Source of the DNA: Saccopteryx bilineata
Lineage: Eukaryota; Chordata; Mammalia; Chiroptera; Emballonuridae
Assembly (NCBI RefSeq): GCF_036850765.1
Contig: NC_089493.1
Location: 127,292,239-127,356,238 of the forward strand
Direction: 5' to 3'
DNA: 64,000 nt
Each line of letters begins with the position of its first letter. Positions within the stretch are counted from its first letter, which is position 1. This document shows, one piece after another, positions 33,579-45,109 of this stretch. A model generated the notes under the pieces. It had not been told where the DNA came from. It did no database searches and saw only the letters and a list, made by a program, of their open reading frames with translations. A program made the translations under genes and the position numbers.

Positions 33579-35475
33579 TTTTTTTTTTCCAGTGACAAAA
33601 TATTCTTGTGTACCCTCCTCTGGAATTTTAGGCAATTGACCATTTTCACACCCCAAGTCAAAAAAAAGACAACCAATCAATGAAACAACTGGGTTCAGTT
33701 CATTTGCTACATGGTTGGTAATGTCATATTTCTAGTGTATAAGTCAACAGAACAATCATGACCCAGATGTGAAGCAAAGCCATATATCTATAATTACAAA
33801 AACTTGTGCTATAGGGTATGTTCAAAGAAAAATTCCCAGACAGATACTAAATCGGTCTATTGAACTAGCAGCTTTGTGAACATTTCCATTCATTTCTGCC
33901 AGATTAGTTTGTGTCATTAAAAAGAACAGAAACATTTCACAGACATCTGCCTTCGCCACTGTCAACTGCAGGTATATTAACAGAAGACCCATTCACTCTC
34001 ACTTGCAGTGGCAGAGTTCTTCTGCTTTTCCAGGCTCTCCAGCTGGAAGACCAGAGTCCCTTGCTGTGCTGAGCCTCTCCAAAAGGTTCCGCTTCTGGAT
34101 AAGAGTCTCTGTTAGCTGATGGAGTAAACTTTTTAACTCAGACTGACTGACTACTATTGCTTAAGACAGTGACTGTCAACCTTTTCATCTCATGGTTCAC
34201 ACGAACTACTAGAATCCTGTGGCACACCAAAAACTACATGTTTTCCCAATCTGACACCCAAAAAAGGTATAATTTTGATTCATTCACACCAGACAGCTAT
34301 TGTGTTGGCTGTTGTCATTTTTTTATTTGACAATGTAAAGAAAAAGAGGGCAGTGCACCAACTAACGGTCAGGTATATGTATTTTGAAAATTCTCGTAAC
34401 ACACAGTGTGCCTCTTTTGCAGCATCAGTTGAAAATCACTAGCTTAAAGTTTTATTGGTAAACTGATTCCTGCGTTTTTCAATTTCTTCTTCTCAATCTT
34501 TAATTCTGCTTTGTAATGTGTTCATTGTTCAATACAGACCTTCTGTGTAGTGGAATTCCTGCTTCTGTCGGTCCAATTCTGCCTTAGATGCTTTCGTCCA
34601 GCTATTGGGTCTTGCAACTGCATATTGCTGATTCTGCTTCATTAACCTGCTCAGCATCCTTATCTTGTAATTTAGAACTCAGCTGTTGCCCATCTGACCC
34701 ACTAGCTTCTGTATTTCTTCCCTTTGCATCTCTTTTTCATGCTAAAATTCTTCTAACTCCATGGTATTTAACAGTATTGCTGTCTGGGCCTTCAAAACCA
34801 GATTCTTATTTTAAGCTGTTAATTCATTTCTCTTATCAGTGTATTCTACTAATTTTTTGCTTACAATCAATGAATTCTTGCATAAAAGGACTCCCAAGCT
34901 AGTTGACTTGCTGCTGTGGCTCATCAACTTCCCTTCTTCTCATCTAAGTATTTTCTTTCTGCAAGAGTATCTCCTTCTGTCATATTCTCTGATATTCCAC
35001 TTCCATTTTATTCAGGTGTGTAGCAACTGACTCTGCATTTGTTCACAGCCCCCAACCCTGGCTCTCTCCAGAGTAGCATTCACTTTGTGCAGTCTCTCCT
35101 GGTTGTTCACTCTGTAAGGCTTCTAATGCTTCTCTCTGAATACTCAGTACCTGGTCAGCTTCTTAGAGTCTCATTTTCAGTACTGCCAGCTGGGAACACT
35201 TTGCAGCCACTGCATCAGTCAGGTCATCAACTTGCAATGGAAGTTCTCAAGTTATTCGATCACTCTTTCTCTCATTAATTCTTCCTCTTGCTTTGTTAGT
35301 TCTTCTTGAGTTTCCTTGGCTGTCTGAAGTAATATGGCCATTTCTTGATTTAAAGACTGACCTTTATTCTTCAGCAGTTGATTTTCCAGTCAAAAATTAA
35401 ATAATTCATATAATTTGCCATCATAAACAGGTACTGGGTTGTGATCAGTGCAGGAAGCATCTTCTTTCTTTTTAT
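33579..35475 (-). pseudogene. GOLGA5P: GOLGA5 (golgin-84) processed pseudogene, 5'-truncated
   Basis: On the minus strand the sequence reads, with many shifts and stops, as the coiled-coil and C-terminus of golgin-84. Landmarks are DDGKLYELFN-like text near 35395-35440, AKETQEEL near 35300, a DDLTDAVAAK-like patch near 35220, TLVFQLESLEKQ near 34030, and SSIDRFSICLGIF near 33850, followed by the eroded membrane-anchor region and a 3' UTR. A T-run at 33579-33588 on the plus strand fits the remains of a poly(A) tail, and there are no introns. An hAT element interrupts it at 34167-34441. Golgin-84 itself is a Golgi membrane tether; this copy cannot encode it. Identification is from remembered protein order. 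Confidence 0.85.
34167..34441. mobile_element. Short hAT element inside GOLGA5 pseudogene
   Basis: 275 bp from CAGTGACTGTCAACCTTTTC to a GTTGAAAATCACTA end. Flanks GCTTAAGA and GCTTAAAG are a slightly eroded 8-bp duplication fitting nnnTAnnn. Pseudogene text resumes correctly on both sides. Confidence 0.8.
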
Positions 35476-35477
35476 TT

Positions 35478-35813
35478 TTTTCCTTAAGTGAGAAGTGGGG
35501 AGGCAGAGAGACAGACTTCTGCATGCACTCTGAGATCCATCCAGCAAGCCCCCTATGGGGCGATGCTCTGCCCATCTGGGGCCATTGCTCCATTGCTCAG
35601 CAACGGAACTATTTTAGCACCTGAGGCAAGGCCATGGAGCAATCCTCAGCGCCCAAGGCCAACTTGCTCCAACCGAGCAATGACTATGGGAAAGGAAGAG
35701 AGAGAGAAGGGAGAGGGAGAGAGGAATGGAGAAGCAGATGGTCACCTCTCCTGTGTGCCCTGACCAGGAGTTGAACCTGGGACGTCCACATGCTGACCCA
35801 ACCAGCCAGGGCT
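35478..35813 (-). mobile_element. SINE-A-type variant, antisense
   Basis: Diverged copy beginning TAAGTGAGAAGTGGGGAGGC and ending in AACCAGCCAGGGC. The same variant recurs at 51428 and 61500. Confidence 0.82.
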
Positions 35814-36480
35814 CTAGTGAATTTTTTATGTCAGTTATACTTTTTCTCTCACTTCAATACATATACATATGTGCATACATAACATATATATGTACACATG
35901 TATGTATATATGTGGTGATAATCTCTATGTGGTATGACATTGCTCTCAAACTGTCCTTTAGTTCTTCAGATATGGTTGCCTTAGGCCTTTGAACATAGTT
36001 AAAATAGCTTAATGTCTTTGTCTAGTAAGTTCAGTGTCTCGCTTTCCTCACAAATAGTTTCTATCGATTTCTTCTTTCCCATGTAAGGGTCATATTTTCT
36101 TGTTTCTCCACATGTCTTATAATTTTGTGTAAAATTTTAGATAACTTAACAGGGCAATTTGGAAATCAGATTCTCCCTTCTCTCCACTATATGCTGCTGT
36201 TGCTATTTCTTGTAGTTGTTACCACTTGTTTACTAATTCCGTCAAGTTTGTATTTTTTGTCACATGTGACCATGGACATTTCTACTCAGCTGGCATCCTG
36301 GTCAGCTAAAGATTACAGACAGTTATCTATACATGCCTGAACCCAATAAATCTTGTCTTTGTTAAGGGTCACTGTGTCTGATGAGTTGGGTACACCTTCA
36401 ACACTCAGGTACACCATGTCCTTCACCTTCTGCTTACACAGTGTCTGAAGATTATCCAGAGGTAAGAAACCAGGATCATC
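35814..36480 (-). mobile_element. Possible old L1 3' UTR, antisense
   Basis: AT-rich, with an alternating TATATG/CATATA stretch at 35860-35910 and text around 36060-36200 resembling old L1 3' UTRs. Weak call. Confidence 0.35.
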
Positions 36481-38042
36481 TCGGGTCTCTCCTAAGCATG
36501 CACACAGCCCTGGGCATGTACACAGCACTACGCATATGCATGACTATCTAAGATTCCCATGAATATGTGGGAACTCTTCAAAATCACAGACCTCATTCCC
36601 CAGCTTTTCCTTTTACATATTTTGGTTAGTTTTTGCCCCACTTATTATCTACTGCATCAGATAGATGCAATATTCAACAATTGCTTCTGATTCTTTTTGG
36701 ACAACACCCCTAGGTAAAAGGCTCTATTCAAACTGGGCAAGCACCAAGTCTGGTTAAAGACAGTCTCCCAAATAGGGTCTCCAGGGAAGACCCAGCAAAT
36801 TGAATAAGAAATATTCTCAGGAAATGAAGCTTGGGAGAAGCTCCAATACCCTCCTATTCTCCCTCATGGCTGCCACACTGCTGCTATTCACTGTGTATTA
36901 GGCTGTTGGCTTTCGAGGCTGCAGTGGAGCCAGGGAGGAAACAGTGCAAATGAAAACACTACAAAATGCACCATCTTTGCCAATATTTAGCCATTTTTCT
37001 AGTATAAACACTTCCCAAATTACTGCAAGCCTTTAATGAATTTCCTGAATTCTGGTACTTTTTGCAAGCATTCTTGTTGCTTTTATAAAAAGAGAGAACT
37101 TTCAGAGGTTCTAACTCCATAATAGGCTGACGTTCAAAATAAAACTTTTATTTACTCTTGAACCACAACACTAATAGTGCCTGGTACTGAAATATTTATA
37201 AATAATGGTCAGGGTTTTGTTTAACATCCATTTAACTGTCTTTAGTATGGAGCAGCATTGTGGACAGAGTCCTGCATAGAGATCCCAGACCCCTGGTGAT
37301 ATCCAAATCAGTTTTAATACCTGGTCATTTCTAAAAATACATAGTCACCGGAGCACATCTACCACTTGCAAAACAAATGGGAGCACAATGGAGTTACACA
37401 GTCCACTGAGTGGGGTGGGGAAGAGAACTAGGTTAGGTGGGAACCATTAAAACCCTCCACTCGCAGACACTATATGGGTGACTTCACCTTCCCTCCCTGT
37501 AGAAGAAGAAACTGAATGACACTTTGGATTCTCTTGTTCTTGCCTTTTATTCCAATGCTATAGCTGAATTGCCCATCTCTGTCTAGTCTCGTCAGTGATT
37601 AAAATTTTTCTTGGTTAAACATTAATGATAACTCCAAAAGAACCAATGTCTCCTGATTTATGCTTCCACATTAAATTGTTTCATTTCTAGTAAAAACTGT
37701 CACATAAGAAGCAAAGAAAGATATTAATATAAAAAGTCTACATAATCAGATAATAATTACATTTCACTTTTTGTTTAATAATTATACCAATGTCTTACTG
37801 GGTTTCTACTAAATACCAGGTGCTTTACACGTTAATCCTACCAGTATTTATCCATATATACACACATAAACCATTTACCTGTTTAACTGAATTATTATAT
37901 AACGTTCAACAGAACAAATTACATCTGAAATATGATGATAGGGAGTAGTAAGAAAACAGAATAAAATTACTAGATCTCTACTCCTTAAAGAGGCAAAAAA
38001 GTTAAAGATGACACATGGGTGAATACTAATACTGCTGCTTAC
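36481..38042. other. Intron 3' of exon f, unique-looking
   Basis: About 1.5 kb with no recognised repeat, exon or RNA gene. Confidence 0.4.
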
Positions 38043-38238
38043 CAGTTTTACTCTGAACGTGTCTTTTCCCAGCTTCCCTGAGAGCAACCATTGCTCTGAA
38101 AAGAGCTCGAAGAACTGCCCATCGGAAAACAGCTACAGGATCAATTCCAATCATCCCAGAGATAAATGCACTCTTGCTACTCCTCAGAAGAGCTACAATG
38201 TCAGGGCGCATATGATCTGTATTTTTTTCCCGGAAATC
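38043..38238 (-). CDS. MYO9A: MYO9A exon f (actin-binding region, class IX block)
   Basis: 196 nt: 65 codons plus 1 nt, entering at phase 0 and leaving at phase 1. It starts [20 protein letters not shown], the usual myosin K-N-x-D...LL..S block, and continues through [20 protein letters not shown] to [11 protein letters not shown]. The FRW..LRA.FRAM segment is characteristic of class IX motors. The acceptor is GTAG and the donor is GTAAGC. The last G joins GA of the next exon to give a glycine codon. It is the largest exon in the window. Confidence 0.96.
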
Positions 38239-38464
38239 CTACATGAAAAAAGTACCAGTGTTATTTTTGAAAAAAATTATTAAACCAAGAAAATAATGGG
38301 TGACATGTTTTGAACAGTGGTTCAATAAGGAATATAGAAGTGATTTCTGTTTGAGGTAGCTAACTGGACCAGGTGTCTTCTAAAGTCCCACCCAACCCTA
38401 AAACTATTAAATTCTATACTACATTTGAATTAGAAAGTCTATTCCACAATTTTATTGCAACTGG

Positions 38465-39720
38465 TTAAACACTGGTCAGAGAAAGTCTCTCTGAAGGGCT
38501 ATCATATAAAATGAAAAGAAAGCTGAGTAACAAAAAGAAATCAGACTTAAGGTTAGGAACAGCACTCCAAGCCAAGGGAACACATACTATCAATACATAG
38601 AGGCAGAGAGGAACTGAATAAGTTAACAGAGAAGAGCTAGGGCTGGAATATTCTGGGCAAGGGTGTGTGTAGTGGAAGATTAAACAAATCAATAGGCTAT
38701 GTAGACCACGTAAGCCTCAGTTAGGGGTCTGGTTTTTATTCAAATGTAAAGGAAAGTTCCTAGAAGGGTAATGACATGAGCTGATTGGTGTTTTCTAAAC
38801 ACCACTGGTTGCTGAGGAGAGATGAATTGTACAAAGAATAGAAAAAGGGAGGCCAACTATTGCAATGCTCCAGATAAGAGCTGACAGTGACTGGGACTCT
38901 GTTGGAAATAAGAACAGTCAGGGAAAACAGTGATCATACTTATGATGTTATGGAAATAATGACACATGGCTTATTGATGGGTTGGGGCATAATGAGAGAA
39001 TAAAAGAATTAGGCTAACATTTCTACTTGGGGTCTGAGTAATAGGTGAACGAAGGTACCATATACTGATATGAAGAAGATTAAAGAAAAGAGAAGGTGTG
39101 GAGATAGAAACGATTTTTTAAAAAGATGATGATGAAGAAGAAAAAAAAAGAAATGATTAAGAGATTAGTTTGTCCAACTCAAGTTCGAGATGGTAAGTAT
39201 ATTTCAACAAGTAATATTTACTAAGAGGTTTCTGCATGTGTTGGCACTCTTCTCAGCATTTTACCTATTTTGACTCCTTTAAGCTCATTTTATCATTTCT
39301 ATTTTACAGATGAGGAAACCGAGTCACTGAGAAGTTAATTATCTCAGCTTCTATTACACGTAAATGGAAGTACAGTTTTTCAAACACAAGCACTCACAAC
39401 CCTATATTATGTCTTCATACAGACATCAAGTAGGCAGATGGGTATGTGTGTCCAGAGGCATATAGAGATTTCAGAAAATACATTTGGATCTCATCAGCAT
39501 ATAGATTTTTAAAGCTGATTTAAGATTACTTAAGGACTATAAATAAGCAGTAGATACTCCTGCCAAAACATGGATGGAGACTGGAGGGGAGAGAACATAA
39601 GAAAATAGGTTAAAATACCCTACAGAAAGATATGGAGGGCAAGAAGCTTACTGGAATAAGGTCCCAGACTGATAACTAGAGTCCAGGCATTTGACTGTAA
39701 CCACACCCAGATAAAATGAT
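38465..39720 (+). repeat. Old L2-type LINE relic with MIR inside
   Basis: CCAACTATTGCAATGCTCCA, GGACTCTGTTGG and later CTCATCAGCATATAGATTTT occur in the order of a known mammalian L2-class 3' region, sense on plus. Strongly eroded. Confidence 0.5.
39205..39415 (+). repeat. MIR SINE
   Basis: Core TTTTACAGATGAGGAAACCG and the preceding CATTTTACCTATTTTGACTC identify an ancient MIR element. Confidence 0.8.
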
Positions 39721-40145
39721 CGAAACTTGGTGAGTAAATCACTCCAAGTCTGTGGAGCTTTACAAAATAGCTCTAAGTATTCTATGAGGAGCATGTCTGG
39801 TCTGATGTCATCTATCCTCATGACCAGAAGGCAGCTGGACTCATCCTATTACCTTATGGCAGTGGTTCTCAAACTTTTTGAAGTGGGGCACATTTAAAAT
39901 CCTACAAATAATTGTAGGCACACTATATACAAATTTCTGAGAAAGATATAATAATTAAGTCAAATATTAAAGAAAAAATATATAGTCCAAGTGTGCATTT
40001 ATGGTAATTAAACAAAATAAATACAAAATTAAATTTATTCTGACATTAAAAAACATTTTTATGTTATGTTTTTTGTTATGCTTTTTAGAATTCGTAAAAA
40101 AGAGGGGTTAAAAAATAAACGACAAAAAAGTTATCTTTTTATATA

Positions 40146-40721
40146 CAGTGTGTCCGTAAAGTCATGGTGCACTTTTGACCGGTCACAGGAAAGCAACAAA
40201 AGACAATAGAAATGTGAAATCTGCACCAAATAAAAGGAAAACTCTCCCAGTTTCATACCTATTCAGTGCAGTTTGATGTGGGCTCACGCACAGAGTTTTT
40301 AGGGCTCCTTAGTTAGCTATCCCGTATAGCCTCTACAGACTTGTCACTGACTGATGGCCTACCAGAACGGGGTTTCTCCACCAAACTGCCGGTTTCCTTC
40401 AACTGCTTATCCCACCGAGTAATGTTATTCCTATGTGGTGGCGCTTCTTTATAAACGCTCCGATATTCACGTTGCACTTTAGTCACGGATTCTAATTTAG
40501 CAAGCCACAGAACACACTGAACTTTCCTCTGTACCGTCCACATCTCGACTGGCATGGCCGTGGGCTGCTCCGCTGTATACACGGTGCGCACATGCTGCCA
40601 CATCATCCTACAGAAACTGGGAGGGTTTTCCTTTCATTTGGTGAAAATTTCACATTTCTATCGTCTTTTGTTGCTTTCCTGTGACCAGTCAAAAGTGCAG
40701 CATGACTTTACGGACACACTG
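40146..40721 (-). mobile_element. Tc1/mariner derivative with long inverted repeats
   Basis: 576 bp between TA dinucleotides (40144-40145 and 40722-40723). The inverted repeats are about 109 bp (40146-40254 and 40613-40721) and nearly identical, starting CAGTGTGTCCGTAAAGTCAT. The interior holds a single open frame on the minus strand. No DDE/D catalytic region is present, so it depends on a partner transposase for movement. Confidence 0.93.
40313..40606 (-). CDS. Open helix-turn-helix ORF of the mariner derivative
   Basis: 97 codons without a break, from ATG at 40606 just inside the right inverted repeat to a TAG/TGA-type stop before the left one. It carries MWTVQRKVQCVLWLAKLESV, an HTH of the kind found at the N-terminus of some Tc1/mariner transposases (the DUF4817 type, as I recall it), then a second helix pair around PPHRNNITRWDKQLKETGSL and a basic GRP-box-like EKPRSGRPSVSD. 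The catalytic half of the transposase is missing. It could still bind the element's own ends if expressed; expression is not shown. Alternative: a passively retained frame in a recent deletion copy. Confidence 0.7.
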   Translation of the reverse strand: MMWQHVRTVYTAEQPTAMPVEMWTVQRKVQCVLWLAKLESVTKVQREYRSVYKEAPPHRNNITRWDKQLKETGSLVEKPRSGRPSVSDKSVEAIRDS

Positions 40722-40895
40722 TATCAATATATAGATACATTCTTAGTAAGATTTAGTAAATTCGGCAGGTCCCCGCGAATGTTAAGTTTTTTCATTCTTG
40801 TGTTTATGAGAAACATGAGCCTGATGTGTCCTAGTGATTTCTTCAATGTTTAGGCATATATTTGAAAGGCAAACTTTCATTTCCTCATCAATACA

Positions 40896-42660
40896 TTAAA
40901 GAATTCCTCTTTTTACTCTTGTGTTGAGAGTAGAAAATCCTAATTCACATAAATAGGATGTTGAAAATTGTAGTAAAATGTTCAAAGCTTTTTTAAATAT
41001 TGCCACATATTCTTCTTTTATAGAAATCCAAAAGGCTTCAAGAGACAATTCCTTATGTTCAATCATCCATCCATGATCAGTGGATATAGCTGCCAGTTCT
41101 TCTTCTTCTGTTAATGTTAAACCAAAATCACTTGAAGCTTCCATGAATGGGTTTCTAATCCAATCGTATTGTTCAGTGTTAAGTGATGGAAAATAAGAAC
41201 CCAAATTTTCTTCTAAACTTATTAAATGTTCAACTATTATTGGAAGTGTTTCATTTATGCAAGTGTTATTTACCAATGAAACATTTCCAAATTACCTTCA
41301 AGAGATTTTCTTTTCTAAATCTGTAGTTTTCTCTGTAACGCTTTCATTTTGTCAGTGGATGTGAGAATATTTTCTTCTTTTCCTTGCATGCTAGTATTCA
41401 AAATATTGAACTGCTGAAATATATCGGCCAAATACTGTAACCTGACAATCTAAAATTTGCACAGAAGGAGGTTACAAAAATGTAATTGTTTCATCTCTTA
41501 AAAAAACGCAAAGAAGTTCTTGTAGCTCTTGTACACAGGTATGTACTTTTCCCTTTGACAACCACCTCATCTCAGTGATCTCAGTGTGTAAAAGCAGCCA
41601 TCCATGTTGTGAATCCATATCAATACAAAGCTTTTCAAATAAACGCAATTTGATAGGTCTTGATTTAATAAAGTTTACCATCTGAACAACTTGATCTAAA
41701 ACTTCTCTTAATTTTTCTCCCAATGTTTTTGCCATCAAGGCCTCCCTATGAAGAAAGCAGTGAGTTACGATAACCTTCTCATTTTGTTTTATTACAAAAG
41801 ATGTAAGACCCTTAACACAGCCTACCATGGAAGGGGCGCCATCTGCACAAATGCCTACACATGATTTCCATGTTAACTGCCATTTCTCAAGATAGTTATT
41901 CAAAATGTTAAAAACGTCTTTACCTCTTGTAGACACCTAATTGTTTGCAAAAAAGAAACTGATTTACCATTTGATCTTTATTAACAAAACGGACAAATGC
42001 TAAGAGTTGTGCCGTGTTGGTAATAACTGTTGACTCATCAACTTGCAATGCAAAATTTGAATACTGAAGCTTATTACTGCATAGATTTTTCTCGATATTA
42101 GAAGACATTTCTATAATATGCCTGTGAACTGTATCGTTGAACAGAGGAATCTTGCTTATTTTCATTGCTGCTTCATTTCCTAGCATTGTCATGACTATTT
42201 TTTTTTTTTTGCATGCAGGCAAAATAAGTGACTCAAAATATGAGCTTTCATATTTTTTGCTATCAGTTCTGAGACTTGATAAGAAGTGATTTGAGCTTTA
42301 TCAGAAATATTCATTAAACTTTTTAAAAATTTGCCGTTTTTGTTTGCTATTCAATCTCTTGAAAAAACTTATAGATTTATCTTGTAAATTACAGTGTATA
42401 GTTTTAAAATGTTTACTTAATTTACTAGGAAGCAATGATTCATTTGCCATTTTACATCCACATACTAAACATAGTAGTAAAGGATGATTTTCACTTCCAG
42501 TCCAAGTGAAACCAAAGCTTAAATAATTTTCATTATATTTGCGAGTAGGCTGCGATTTTGCTTTCTTATTTGCACTTAACTTTTGCTTACTTCCAGAATC
42601 AAATTCTTTAATATCATGCTTTTCTTAAAAAAATCTATCCATTTTATTTGGGTATATTTA
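40896..42660 (-). pseudogene. Buster-type hAT transposase relic (ZBED5/FAM200-like)
   Basis: Consecutive minus-strand pieces form one transposase with frameshifts between them. About 42430-42560: a BED zinc finger with CLVCG and, 26 residues on, KHFKTIH (C-x2-C ... H-x4-H). 41920-42222: ALQVDESTVITN with the first catalytic aspartate. 41472-41936: ICADGAPSMVG with the second aspartate, then the HCFLHREAL block typical of ZBED5/SCAND3-like proteins. 40896-41276: the C-terminal dimerisation region with FSTSYLCELGFSTLN. Stops and shifts at about 41300-41470, 41936 and 42330 rule out a functional protein. Confidence 0.88.
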
Positions 42661-42784
42661 TCTAAAAATAATATAATGATGTGTTAATAAATAAATATAA
42701 TGATGTGTTAACAAAAAGCGGTATTTCCATAATAAAATAGTATAATAGAGTAACTATTATTTATTTTTATATATGGGTATATGC

Positions 42785-43183
42785 TGTGAACCTGCGCAGC
42801 TAGTAATTCCAGGTCCTGAGTGGGAACGGTGCAGAATTAAGAAAATATGGGGTCAGAAGGGTCCTGTAATTGCTGCTGGAAAGAACAAAGCATGCCCAAA
42901 AACCGCATCCTGCTTTATTTATAGGGCAAAGTGAGGCCATTAGCATATCTTAACTTGACACCAAACAAAGGATAAAAGAAACCTGCCTCCAGTCTTTCTA
43001 GGGAACATGGGGGGTAGTGTAAACAATCCAGCACCACAACTTGACAGCCTTTTGCAACCTAACCAGGCAAGTGAAGAGAGGGTTTGGGCAGACTGTCAGC
43101 TTACAGCCAATTCCCCACACCTCTGTCCCCCAAAAATCTAAACTCCAAATACGCTGTTGGTTTTTTGGTCCCCAACAGGCACA
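42785..43183 (-). repeat. LTR-like block inside the hAT element
   Basis: 399 bp reading on the minus strand from TGTGCCTGTTGGGG to GCAGGTTCACA, with a combined TATAAATAAA at 42914-42923 that could serve as TATA box and polyadenylation signal. It interrupts sequence expected to be hAT 5' UTR. No clear target duplication was found, so a solo LTR is an inference. Confidence 0.5.
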
Positions 43184-43366
43184 AATTTCTCTGGAATACC
43201 ATAGGGCGCACCTGGAAATCTTGCACCCTAGCACACACTTTGAGAACCACTGCCTTATGGCTTGCCTTTCCTAATTCTTCTGTTTACCTGGGAACAGGAA
43301 AAATAGGAAAATAAGCAAGAAGGTGTGGTCCCTGGCTTGTTCCTAAATAATCTTTGAGTTAAAGTA

Positions 43367-43481
43367 TAGGGAGGGGCAAAAGTAGGTTTATGGTTATGAG
43401 TACATGAAACACAAAGCTTATTTTTGTATTTATTATTATTTTCTATATGAACAACTGTAAGCCTACTTTTGCCCCACCCTG
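43367..43481. mobile_element. Mariner MITE
   Basis: 115 bp with inverted ends (left AGGGAGGGGCAAAAGTAGGT, right the complement of AGGGTGGGGCAAAAGTAGGC) between TA dinucleotides at 43365-43366 and 43482-43483. Confidence 0.85.
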
Positions 43482-43549
43482 TATATATTATAAAAGTCAG
43501 TGAAACTAAGTAAGAATTTTCAAATCCAAGTCACCACCATTGCCACCAT

Positions 43550-43740
43550 CCCCATCATCATCATTAGCTAATCCCTACCAAGTGCAGACAAGATGCCAGG
43601 CACTAAATTAAGCACTACACATAACTTGTTCAATTCTATCAATTAATCAATAAAGCAGAATAAATTATGAGCCACACTTCATTGATAAGTAAACAGATAC
43701 AGAAGCTTGCCAAAGCTCAAACGTAACAAGTACCAGTACA
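43550..43740 (+). repeat. MIR SINE, eroded
   Basis: AGATGCCAGGCACTAAATTAAGC and ATTGATAAGTAAACAGATACAG follow the MIR consensus order. Confidence 0.65.
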
Positions 43741-44170
43741 AGAACTAAAACATCAATTTGCCCTACCCCAAGACCATCCCATCCTATAACTACACCATAC
43801 TATCTAAAATTCTTTCCATGACGACTGCCAAATATTGATAGAGATTTATTCTCCAAATGTAATGGTCTCATCTGTCTACATGGTTCTCAATTTCTAAGTA
43901 CATTTCATAAACTAGTAACATCATTCTTCTTGAAACATTTCTCTTGGTTTCTATAACACATTTTATGATTTACTATGCAGCCCCTCTCAGTCTCCACTGC
44001 TGGTTTTATGTTAGAAATTCTTAAGTCTGATCTTAGGCACTCACATTTTTTTCACTTAACCACCTTACAACAGGTGATCTCAAATATAATGATGGCTTTT
44101 AAGCACTATCTCTAATGATAGAGCCCAAATCTGTATTTCCAACACAGATCTTAAGTCTGAGATCCACTTG
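43741..44170. other. Intron, nothing recognised
   Basis: No feature recognised in this stretch. Confidence 0.4.
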
Positions 44171-45071
44171 CACATCCTAAAAGTCTTTTAAAATTGAAAG
44201 AATGTATTCATTAGTGAAATAAGGTAGTCCTGGTATTTCCTTTGTGAGAAAACTGTAAACTACTGTTGCAAATTATTTAACAGATATGGGATTTTCAGGT
44301 TTTCTTGTATTTCTGGTGTCAGTTTTAGTAATGTGCATTTTTCATGGAATTTTCCATTTTATCTACATTGTCAAATTTGTTGGCAAAATATGTTCATACA
44401 CTTTCAATATTTGTAAAAGAGGTAGGTAAGTCTCCTTTTTCACTTTGGCATCTGTAATTAGTAAATCTCTTTTTTCAACTATTAGTTATCTTCTATTCCT
44501 TCTAGTTATATTATCTTCTGTTACCTTCTCAAGGAACTGACTTTCAGCTTTGTCAATTCTCTATTGCATATCTGCACTCTATTACACTAATCTCTCCTTT
44601 ATTGTAGCCTTCTAATTTGCAGAGTTGGGGGGTTAATTTGCCTAGGTTTCTTGAAATAATCTTTTTTCAATTACAGTTAACATATAATATTAGTTTCAGG
44701 GATACAATATAGTAATTAAACATTAATATAACTTATGGAGTGATCACCCTAGTAAGCCTAGTATCCATCTAACACCATAAACAGTTATTACAATATTACT
44801 GACTACATTCTCTACGTTGTACTTTACAACCTGTTTTTGTAACTGGCAATATACACATCTTAACCCCTTCCATTTTTGACCCATTCACCCATGCCCTTCT
44901 TATCTGGAAACCATCAAAATGGTCTCTGTATCTATAAGTTTGTTTGGTTTGTTCTTTTGTTTTTTTAGGTTTCACATATGAGTGAAATCATATGGCATTT
45001 GTCTTCCTCTGACTGACCCATTTCACTTAGCATTATACCCTCTAAGTCAACCCATGTTGTTTCAGATGGCA

Positions 45072-45109
<38 letters not shown>

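Larger units (their letters stand above)
39860..43252 (-). mobile_element. Buster-type hAT transposon, complete ends, dead transposase
   Basis: Ends are CAGTGGTTCTCAAA and its complement. The 8-bp duplication CCTTATGG is perfect at 39852-39859 and 43253-43260 and fits nnnTAnnn, the target consensus of the Buster clade of hAT elements. 3393 bp in total; without the nested mariner (40146-40721 and its TA) about 2.8 kb. The transposase relic runs on the minus strand (40896-42660). An LTR-like block lies at 42785-43183. This is an autonomous-type element that died in place in a MYO9A intron. Confidence 0.93.

Noticed and set aside
36313..36528. 71-codon minus-strand ORF with several cysteines
   Set aside because: Considered as an extra exon, but it does not fit the MYO9A order between exons f and g and has no convincing splice borders.
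41472..41936. 154-codon transposase ORF as a domesticated host gene
   Set aside because: It contains only the middle of an hAT transposase. The start and end are in other frames within the same transposon boundaries, so it is a relic and not an exapted gene.
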